Positions 20,836 through 28,855 of a DNA stretch of 64,000 bases are shown here, in pieces. The stretch is from Strobilurus pachycystidiatus. Taxonomy: Eukaryota; Basidiomycota; Agaricomycetes; Agaricales; Physalacriaceae. The position numbers and the translations under genes are program-made. Numbering within the stretch: position 1 is the first letter of the stretch; each line of letters opens with the position of its first letter. The stretch is from the NCBI GenBank assembly GCA_019915135.1, contig JAHLMK010000021.1, positions 1 through 64,000 of the forward strand, given 5' to 3'. The notes under the pieces are model-generated. The model had not been told where the DNA came from. It saw nothing but the letters and a program-made list of their open reading frames with translations, and searched no databases.

Positions 20836-22666
20836 TGACACGCTTTATGCGCGCCTGAGCCTAGAAACCGAGAATTTTGCGATTTCTAGATAAGACTCGA
20901 AGCCGAAATGCACGATACATCTAACGAGAGACCATAAGATTGCCAGTGATAATACGGAGACCTCATTAGGGCAAGAATGAGCCTCCAGGAGAAATTCATC
21001 TTCGAATATCACCATCCAAAGTGCCCACTTGATTTATCAAGTCAACATCACGTACACATTCTTAAAGAGGACTCGTCTAAGAAACGAACTCGAGTTCCAA
21101 GTAATTCGGACTCGACTTTGTCAGTGTTGTTCATAGACGATTAGAGTTCGATTAGCTCACTTCCTGCTGATGAGTAGAATGGGGTTAAGCTACAGAATGG
21201 TCTAGGTCAGCATAAATGGGGATGAAAGCCCAGTAATGTTATCACAAGATACAACTATCCCCTTGGAATTCTAAGTCTAGAACCCACGATAGCACAAAAT
21301 CGAGTAACAGCCGAGCTATTCGAAGAAGCCAATAAAGATAAAGATGATCAAGTGTTCTTCATGAATAATCCGCAGTATGCCAAGAGTGTTAAGAATCAAG
21401 AAGCCAAGCTTCTTCAGATCTCAGGTGATTAAATCTGACCTGAAATCAGTAGAGATTGGAACAAGCAGACAGATTGCGAACAACAAGTCAACGATCTACC
21501 ATGGATCTTAGAGTGGATTCTTAAGCGAAATGAAGCTCTAGACTCAATCAGATAATCGAGACTGAATTGGTGACGCAATCTGAAGAATCCGAGTCGCAAA
21601 GAAGCATTCAGAACAATTAAGAGCCAAGAGAAGATGAACCCCATGTGATAGATTCGACCGATAGCACGCAAGGATGTTGCAATCCGAGCTTGAAATTAGT
21701 CAACGTGGATCAACTCTAGAGGGTTCGTCATGAATAAACTGGCATAATAAGGAAATGGAAGCGCCTAGACTGGTGTCTACAGCGCGGAAATTAACTCCAA
21801 GTGGCTATTAGTTAGTAAGTTAAGATTAGTGTACAGTAGGGACCAGTTTGTATAAAAGAAGCGTCGATACAGTATAGTAGTTTAGTTTAGTGACCCGCAG
21901 CCACGAGCCCACAAAGCTCTACTGTAGTAATCTATCTCTGTACAAAATCGAATTCGATTTGCACGCACCCAAAGAAACTCGAATTCGAGTCAAACCTAAG
22001 AACCAAAGAACAAACCTAACGCACTAAGAGCAAGGGTTTAGAACAAAAGTGAACTTAATCGAAGAGCAAAGTTCCTTGAATTCAACGTACTAGAGGCGGT
22101 GTTTCTGAGCATAGTATCTCCCTAGAGACACTACAGAGACTTTGCAGTCTGAGCCAGCCTTTCCCTAGAGAGGACCGTTCAGTCGCGAAAAGCGTTAACC
22201 AGCATAACCTCTTGCGAGTTCAAGTGCAATTCGAGCACGATTTGGTCTAAAACCCACGCAAAACACTCAAACTCAAAGAATAAGCTCCTACCGAGGTTAT
22301 AAGAAACATACCAAGTGTGGCAGTAGACTATCGTGTTCTTGATACAACCCCTCCAGCGCGAGGATTGTGAAAGTCGCATAGTTTAAGTTCAGTCAGAGGC
22401 TTGTGTATTGTTCCCTGAAAACCAGACGATTTGTCAATCGGTCAAAATCCCTACCACCCCCTTCAAACTCGCACTTTGTGCACACCTACGTTTCTGTTAC
22501 GCAAGAACCTTGTTTTTCAAGTGTAGTGTTGTAGTAAATCAAGCTCGATTTTCTATTGCAAAACCCAATATTCCAAAACCGCAGAAACTTTACTCTCATT
22601 CGGAGTATTAAGAGTTGTGTTGTTTGTTAGGTGTGATTCTACGCCTCTAAAATAACGTGCACATCA
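20836..22666 (+). repeat. Right LTR of element A
   Basis: A copy of 2313-4143 with two differences noted by eye. It ends GCACATCA. The next base starts the truncated gag of element B rather than the counterpart of the left flank. Confidence 0.95.
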
Positions 22667-23480
22667 GCGCGATGCGAAAGCTAATGCAACAGCCGGGACA
22701 ACCCCCACCTATGACTTCACGTTGTCAGAGGTCGAGGCAGCGATCTCCAACTACTTCTTGACCGATAAATGGATGAGCAAGAGTGCGAAGGATAGTCCTT
22801 ATAACAGAGAACTTATTCCCGCCTCTACCACCCGAATCAAGACAGAGGAGTTGGATGAATACCTGAATAGGGTAGCTAGCCTTCAGGACATTATCCAGAA
22901 AGGAGAAAAGGAACGCGAAGAGGCTCGCAAGGCTGATCAGAAGATGATGGCAGAACTTCTCCATACCTTACAGCGTGGAGGTCCGCAAGGACTCCGCACC
23001 CAAGGTTTTGTACAAGAAGCCTCGCCGATTTATCTACAAACACCTGCTCAAGGTGTCTCAGTCCCGACCAACTTACCGAATGGACTCTACAAAGCTCCTC
23101 CGGGCGCGTTCCCAGGAAACAAGTTCGTAGTTAACGATGGAAGGTGTTACTTCTGTCGTGAACTAGGGCATATTGTAGCGAATTGTCCTACAAAGGAAAT
23201 GTGCGAAAGCAATGGTCATATCTACAAGCCTGGTGGTACCAACATATATCATGTAACGAATGGAACTACTAGTCAACCTATTCAAAGGGTTAGTCCCAAG
23301 CAGCCTCTCAGCCCTTGGGAACAAGTCCAGAAGTTTCAACAAGAAAATGCACCTAAGGTATCGGCGTTCCAATCTCAAGAAGATGAGTTTGCACCTGAGG
23401 TCGCGATGTATGTTCAAACCCCAACCCAAGAAGAAGAGTTTGCCCCCGACGCCTATCAGGGTTTCGGCAGGGCTCGATGA
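22667..23480 (+). pseudogene. Gag of element B, N-terminally truncated
   Basis: The open frame begins at the LTR junction (RDAKANATAGTTP...) and corresponds to the part of gag A after about residue 330 of the open frame. It retains the coiled region (EKEREEARKADQK) and the zinc knuckle CYFCRELGHIVANC (C-x2-C-x4-H-x4-C) near 23145. It ends TGA at 23478-23480, overlapping the protease ATG as ATGA and preceded by the GGGTTTC heptamer. Confidence 0.85.
23459..23465 (+). promoter_or_regulatory. Gag/protease -1 frameshift heptamer, element B
   Basis: GGGTTTC in register G GGT TTC; the -1 frame is open into protease. The position relative to the stop is like that in element A. Confidence 0.7.
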
Positions 23481-24649
23481 AGGAAGGAGTGCAGTTAGCA
23501 CATACTCCTCCGGAGAGCCAGTTCACTGTAGAAACTCGTCAGACTCGTCAGAGCGCAAAAGCACCTAGTGCACCTGTGGATTCAACTCCACAAAAGAAGG
23601 TAACCTCATGGCCTAAGGACCGGGTGTCCGTGGTCATTCCAAAAGCAGCGCCGCCTAAGGTATCATTCTCCAAGCCGGAAGTCACTCAAGAAGTAGAACC
23701 TGTTGACCAGGACCTTCTTGACGAAGTCCTGGCGATGGAAGAACCCGACCCGGTGCCGCAACCAAAAGCAGATTCAACTCTGCCAGAAAAGAACCAACCA
23801 AAGGTTCACTCTAAGGAACCTAAGGTCAAGAGTTTCCAACGCCGTAGCCTGGCAGAAGAACTCTTGCACAAGAATCCCAGTTGGCGTGAAGCCTGGAAGT
23901 TCTTGTTACCCGAAGCCCTACTAGCTACCAACCCCCCTTGGCAGCAGAGCATTTCGGACTTCATCAGGAAACGCAACACGCCTGTGGCTGTATTCAAGAC
24001 GGAAGTAGTGGCCGATACGGTCCAAGATCACTTCCAACCCGAGCTATATTCAGTCAACTTTCATGAGCAAGGTGATTTACCTATTGGTGGAATTATAGTC
24101 CACGATGCGGTAGAACAGTTTGTAAACCTTTCCGGAGGTCACTATACTGGTCCCTTTCAAATGATAAGTGGCAATATGGCGCCGGAAAATGCAGATCTAC
24201 GAACCTTTTGGCCCTTGATCAACAAGAATGGTAAAAAGGAGAGTTTAGTGGATGGTGGGTCGCAGATCGCCTCCATTTCGCTCAAGGCAGCATTGGAACT
24301 AGGAATAGCCTATGATCCCACTTTCACCATTACTATGGAAAGTGCGGACAAGGGACGAACCAGTACCTTGGGATTGGCTCGTAACATACCTTTTGACTTT
24401 GAAGGAATTGTCTATTACCTTCAGTTGCATGTGTTGCAGGATCCCGCCTATGAGGTCCTACTGGGACGACCTTTCGAGATCGTTTCAAACCTGGTCATCA
24501 CCAACCTTTCCAACGGGAACGCAATCGGAACCCTTACGGATAACACCAATGGGAAGAAGTTATCGCTACCTTCTTACCGGCGAGGACAGATCCCAAGACA
24601 TATGATTCCAGGGGGACAAACGGGTTTTCACGGGAACCTAAGGACGTAG
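23477..24649 (+). CDS. Aspartic protease of element B
   Basis: Homologous to the protease of element A through the WREAWKFLLPEALLATN block, the active site VDGGSQIASI (again Asp-Gly-Gly in place of Asp-Ser/Thr-Gly), ITMESADKGRT, and LQDPAYEVLLGRPF. The frame is open and apparently intact. The ATG at 23477 overlaps the gag stop, so termination-reinitiation is an alternative to frameshifting. It ends TAG shortly after the GGGTTTT heptamer at 24622-24628. Confidence 0.87.
   Translation: MKEGVQLAHTPPESQFTVETRQTRQSAKAPSAPVDSTPQKKVTSWPKDRVSVVIPKAAPPKVSFSKPEVTQEVEPVDQDLLDEVLAMEEPDPVPQPKADSTLPEKNQPKVHSKEPKVKSFQRRSLAEELLHKNPSWREAWKFLLPEALLATNPPWQQSISDFIRKRNTPVAVFKTEVVADTVQDHFQPELYSVNFHEQGDLPIGGIIVHDAVEQFVNLSGGHYTGPFQMISGNMAPENADLRTFWPLINKNGKKESLVDGGSQIASISLKAALELGIAYDPTFTITMESADKGRTSTLGLARNIPFDFEGIVYYLQLHVLQDPAYEVLLGRPFEIVSNLVITNLSNGNAIGTLTDNTNGKKLSLPSYRRGQIPRHMIPGGQTGFHGNLRT
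24622..24628 (+). promoter_or_regulatory. Protease/pol -1 frameshift heptamer, element B
   Basis: GGGTTTT in register G GGT TTT. The -1 frame runs open into pol, which has no plausible ATG of its own near its start. Same word and register as in element A. Confidence 0.7.
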
Positions 24650-24669
24650 GAAACTCCTATGAAGAAGCC

Positions 24670-27600
24670 GTGTTGATCCTTGAAAGGTCACCAGAAGGAA
24701 ACATCGAAGTAAAGCAAAGTTGGATACCTGGTGATAACAGGGAGACCTTCGGGGAAGGGGACTTAACGTCCTTATACATGAAGAAGTCACCCAATAGGGT
24801 TCATCAGGCAGCCAAACGGCTAAGGAAACAACACGCCTTTATGCATGCATCGATGCATCAAGCATCGACACATATGACTGTCCCAGAACATATGGTGACA
24901 CCTACGGGACTATTAAAAGTCCCAACCAAGATTCAAGGCTTTCGCAAGGTATTCAATATCAATCAGATTGCGGAAGACCAAGAAGAATTTAAGTCCTACG
25001 CCACGGCGACTTTGAGTCTCTTTTACGGGGTACCAAAGGAGTTAGAACAAGTCTTTACGGGCTTGTCGGTAACCTTACCAAAGGATTACATGGCGGAGGC
25101 ACAACAGGAGTTCCTAAGGTTGGAAAGTCAGATCCCTAAGAGGGGTGTATTCGTAGGAAAGAAGTACAAACCAGTAGCCTTGAAAACCAAAGCTCACCTT
25201 GGAACCTTACCTGAAGAATTCAGGATCAAGCGCCACATTCATGGAGACCCACTAGCTGGGATGCCAGAATTAGTACCTGATCCACCACCCTTCGTACCCA
25301 CAGGTAGGTATACTGCCGAAAGGAGGGAACAGATACAAGCCGACCACGTCGGGGACTTCCTGACGGATGCAGAAAGACGGATTATAGACTCCATCTTCTG
25401 TAACCAGAACGAAGGCTTTGCCTGGGAAGAATCTGAGAAAGGACACTTCAAACCAGAGTTCTTTCCACCAGTGGATATCCCGGTAATACCGCACACACCT
25501 TGGGTGTTAAGGAATATACCAATTCCACCAGGAATCTATGACGAAGTCTGTAAGATTATCAAACACAAACTAGACTCGGGCGTGTATGAGCCTTCGAACT
25601 CCTCATACCGCTCCAGGTGGTTCTGTGTTGTGAAGAAGGATGGAAAGAAACTTCGCCTAGTGCACAGTCTGGAACCACTCAATGCGGTGACCATTGCGCA
25701 CTCAGGGTTACCTCCAGCCACGGAGGAACTAGCGGAGTCCTTTGCAGGACGAAGTTGTGGAGGGACCTTGGACCTGTTCGTTGGATATGACGAACGGCTC
25801 CTTGCCACCGCGTCTCGCGATATGACCACCTTCTCGACACCTTACGGAGCGTTAAGGTTAAAGACCTTACCGATGGGTTGGACTAATTCAGTACCTATCT
25901 TTCATGACGATGTTACAACGATTCTCAAGGATGAAATACCAGCCTTCACCAGACCTTATATCGACGATGTGCCCGTCCGCGGGCCCGCCACGCGATATGA
26001 ACAAGCTGATGGTACCTACGAAACGCTTCCAGGTCATCCTGAAGTAAGGCGTTTCGTTTGGGAACACCTTGTGAACATGAACAGAATCATACAACGAATG
26101 AAACATGCCGGAGGGACCTTTTCTGGTCACAAGGCTATCATTTGTGCAGAAGAAATTGTGGTAGTGGGACATGTCTGTACCTACGAAGGTAGAAAGCCAG
26201 CTGAAGATCGCGTTAAGGTGATCTCGGATTGGCCCCCTTGTAAAGCGCTCACGGAAGTCCGTTCGTTCTTAGGAACAGCTGGAATCTTCAGAGCATTCGT
26301 AGAGGACTACTCTAAGAAGGCGTTACCTTTGACCAGGTTAACCAAAGACATTACCAAGTTCAGATGGACAGACGAGGAGCAGGAAAGTATGGATACCTTA
26401 AAGGAAGCCATACGAACTTGTCCGATGCTGAAACCACTGAATTATGAATGGTCCACGCCAATCACGCTGTCGGTAGACACCTCTTACCAGGCAGTAGGTT
26501 TCTATCTGTCCCAGGTAGATCCCAAGGACCCTAAGAAACGATACTTTGCCAAGTTCATGTCTCTGACATTGAACGAAAGAGAGGCAAGGTACTCGCAAGC
26601 CAAGCGAGAACTATTCGGGCTCTTCAGAGCTCTGTCCGCGTGCAAGTACTACCTTCTAGGGTGTAGAAAACTAGAAATTGAAGTGGATGCAAAATACATC
26701 AAGGGCATGTTATCCAACGTGGACTCCTTAGCGAACGCAAACCTGCAAAGGTGGGCTGAGGAGATCTTGATGTATCACTTCACGCTTGTACACGTACCAG
26801 GAAAGGTTCATGGCCCGGATGGTTTAAGTCGCCGTCCAGCTTCAGAGCATGATGTAGTAGTACCCAGACCTCACATAAACATAGAGGATGACGAGGTCAA
26901 TACCTTTGAGTACCAGGAGCCTAAAGGTCTGCCTATAGAGGAGCAGCCGTTAGACTTTGACACTTTCAGGAATGACATCGACAGTAGGGGAGGCTATTTC
27001 CAGGAAATAGTACGGAGTCCTTTACCAGACCATATAAAGGTTTCTAAAGCGGTAAGGACTTTGGGACTAGTCAATGTTAAGGATATCGAAGGTTGGATGC
27101 ATATCACGGAGTTCCCGGAGCTCAATAAGAGCAAAAGGGAGCGTTTGTGGGAGACCTATTTGCCCAAACTTCAACCTTACTTACAATCGGAAGATGTACT
27201 TGAGGACGAAGACTTGGAGAAATGGAGCAAAGACTTCTTTGTCCAGCATGAAAGGTTATACCGAACCCATTCGGACTCCCACCCCCGTCGAGTGCTACTT
27301 CCAAATGAACGAATCCCGGTTTGTAAAGCTCTACACGACCGGGCAGGACATAAAGGACAATATTCCGTGTTACAACTCATCATGAAGCAATTCTGGTGGC
27401 CAGGTATGGAGGTCGACATACGATGGTATGTAAGGACCTGTGTACTATGTCAGAAACGCCAGAAACGTAACATAAAGGTTGCACCAACGATTACTTTAAC
27501 TCCAGGTATCTACGAAAGGGCTTATATAGACACCTTCCGGATGCCTAAGGCAGGAGAGGAATCCACCCGAAAGAAACGGCCTTCAAAATGGGCCGGCTTC

Positions 27601-28515
27601 AACGCTGTGACCGTAGCAAGGTGTGGATTAACAAGTTGGCCAGAGGCAAGGGCTCTCAAGGAAGAGACCGCCGAGTCACTGGGAGAATGGATCTTTGAGG
27701 ACATTCTGTGCAGGTGGGGTTGTATCAAGGAAATTGTAACCGACAATGGGCCAGCAATCAAGAAGGCTTTAGTACATATTGAACAGAAATATGGTATTAC
27801 AGGTATCTTGATCACGGCGTACAATAAGCAAGCCAACGGAAAGGTTGAACGAGGACACTGGGATATCCGTCAATCTCTCTTCAAGGTATGCAGGGGTAAA
27901 CCCGAGCAATGGCCAGAGTTCCTACATGAGGTCCTTTGGGCGGAGCGCATTACCATAAAGAGAAGTCTAGGTACTTCAGCGTTCCAGGCAGTAACCGGTT
28001 GTGAACCAATCATGCCAATGGACCTGGAGGAATTGACTTGGCTGGTCGAAGCACCAGACGGATTGATCTCCCATTCGGACCTTATTGCCTTCCGAGCTAG
28101 GCAGCTCATCAAGCACAAAGAAGATACTGTCAAGCTAAGGTCAAAGGTCCTTCTAAATGAACAGAAGGCCGCGGCAAAGTTCCTAGAGGACTTCCAGAAC
28201 AGTATCCCTCGCTACAAATTCAAAACTGGTGAACTAGTACTAGTAAGGAACACTAGGATTGAATCAGAAATGAATGCGAAGTTCAAGGAAAGGTTTATGG
28301 GACCTTACGCGGTAGTAACAAGGACCTCGGCAGGAAACTATGTGGTCTGCGAGTTGGACGGGACAATCTACAAAGACAAGATAGCTCAGTTCCGTGTAAT
28401 ACCTTTTGTATCGCGACGAGATCCTATAGACCTTGGAAAACAATTCTTTGATCGACTACACTTCATAAGTAAGCCGATCACAAAGACCTTAGATGTCCTT
28501 GCGAGAACTACGTGA
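24670..28515 (+). CDS. Pol of element B: RT, RNase H and integrase, intact
   Basis: This is a 1281-codon frame reached by a -1 shift from protease. RT: TLDLFVGYDE, LPMGWTNSVP, PYIDDV at residues about 429-434 (YIDD instead of the commoner YVDD/YLDD). RNase H: LSVDTSYQAVGFYLSQ, SQAKREL, EVDAKYIKG, and the LVHVPGKVHGPDGLSRRP end common in gypsy elements. Integrase: zinc domain HDRAGHKG ... CVLCQKRQ, catalytic Asp in YIDTF (about 954), Asp in VTDNGPA (about 1025), Glu in NGKVERGHW (about 1060). A basic C-terminal region with RFMGPYAVV follows; no chromodomain is seen. All catalytic residues are present, so this pol could still act in trans. Confidence 0.93.
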   Translation: MLILERSPEGNIEVKQSWIPGDNRETFGEGDLTSLYMKKSPNRVHQAAKRLRKQHAFMHASMHQASTHMTVPEHMVTPTGLLKVPTKIQGFRKVFNINQIAEDQEEFKSYATATLSLFYGVPKELEQVFTGLSVTLPKDYMAEAQQEFLRLESQIPKRGVFVGKKYKPVALKTKAHLGTLPEEFRIKRHIHGDPLAGMPELVPDPPPFVPTGRYTAERREQIQADHVGDFLTDAERRIIDSIFCNQNEGFAWEESEKGHFKPEFFPPVDIPVIPHTPWVLRNIPIPPGIYDEVCKIIKHKLDSGVYEPSNSSYRSRWFCVVKKDGKKLRLVHSLEPLNAVTIAHSGLPPATEELAESFAGRSCGGTLDLFVGYDERLLATASRDMTTFSTPYGALRLKTLPMGWTNSVPIFHDDVTTILKDEIPAFTRPYIDDVPVRGPATRYEQADGTYETLPGHPEVRRFVWEHLVNMNRIIQRMKHAGGTFSGHKAIICAEEIVVVGHVCTYEGRKPAEDRVKVISDWPPCKALTEVRSFLGTAGIFRAFVEDYSKKALPLTRLTKDITKFRWTDEEQESMDTLKEAIRTCPMLKPLNYEWSTPITLSVDTSYQAVGFYLSQVDPKDPKKRYFAKFMSLTLNEREARYSQAKRELFGLFRALSACKYYLLGCRKLEIEVDAKYIKGMLSNVDSLANANLQRWAEEILMYHFTLVHVPGKVHGPDGLSRRPASEHDVVVPRPHINIEDDEVNTFEYQEPKGLPIEEQPLDFDTFRNDIDSRGGYFQEIVRSPLPDHIKVSKAVRTLGLVNVKDIEGWMHITEFPELNKSKRERLWETYLPKLQPYLQSEDVLEDEDLEKWSKDFFVQHERLYRTHSDSHPRRVLLPNERIPVCKALHDRAGHKGQYSVLQLIMKQFWWPGMEVDIRWYVRTCVLCQKRQKRNIKVAPTITLTPGIYERAYIDTFRMPKAGEESTRKKRPSKWAGFNAVTVARCGLTSWPEARALKEETAESLGEWIFEDILCRWGCIKEIVTDNGPAIKKALVHIEQKYGITGILITAYNKQANGKVERGHWDIRQSLFKVCRGKPEQWPEFLHEVLWAERITIKRSLGTSAFQAVTGCEPIMPMDLEELTWLVEAPDGLISHSDLIAFRARQLIKHKEDTVKLRSKVLLNEQKAAAKFLEDFQNSIPRYKFKTGELVLVRNTRIESEMNAKFKERFMGPYAVVTRTSAGNYVVCELDGTIYKDKIAQFRVIPFVSRRDPIDLGKQFFDRLHFISKPITKTLDVLARTT

Positions 28516-28855
28516 CCTTGAGCACACAGGACTGGACTACAGCTTCAAAAGGAAGCCAAGGTACCATACCAGATGACGGGGACGTCATCAGAAAAGTAAA
28601 GAGAGAATAGAGGGACATCGGTCCATTTATTCAAAGACTATAAAAATTTTATTTAAGACTTATTCTGTGCCCAGCTGGCTACAAAGGTAGCTAAGGTAGC
28701 ATTGAACTAAGGACAGAATAAGGAAGCAAGACAAGGCACGAGGCATCAGGGAAGTGGCGGGGTGCGAATAAAGAAAAGCTTAAAAGTGATAAGCCCGTAG
28801 GCGATGTGGTAAGCGCAGAAAAGGAAGCACCACTCACCGAACAACCACCACGACC
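28516..28855. other. Spacer between pol and B1 of element B
   Basis: No gene is seen. An AT-rich run around 28640-28655 (TATAAAAATTTTATTT) could be promoter or 3'-end signal. It contains repeated AAGGTAGC words. No tRNA-like sequences are present, unlike the same position in element A. Confidence 0.35.

Larger units (their letters stand above)
2313..22666 (+). mobile_element. Element A: complete large Ty3/gypsy-like LTR retrotransposon with accessory genes
   Basis: It is bounded by two 1831-bp direct repeats starting TGACACGC and ending GCACATCA, which differ in my reading at only two positions (2321/20844 and 3587/22110), so the insertion is young. Internal order: primer-binding-site candidate, gag, protease, RT-RNase H-integrase (broken by one base), three antisense tRNA-like sequences, sense accessory genes A1 and A2, an internal polypurine tract, antisense accessory genes M2 and M1, the 3' polypurine tract and the right LTR. 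The order PR-RT-RNase H-IN is that of Ty3/gypsy. The flanking five bases (CGCGG left, GCGCG right) do not match, so there is no target-site duplication. At about 20.4 kb it is far longer than typical fungal gypsy elements of 5-8 kb. Confidence 0.93.

Noticed and set aside
2308..22671. CGCGG/GCGCG as a 5-bp target-site duplication of element A
   Set aside because: The two pentamers are not identical, and the flanks belong to unrelated sequences.
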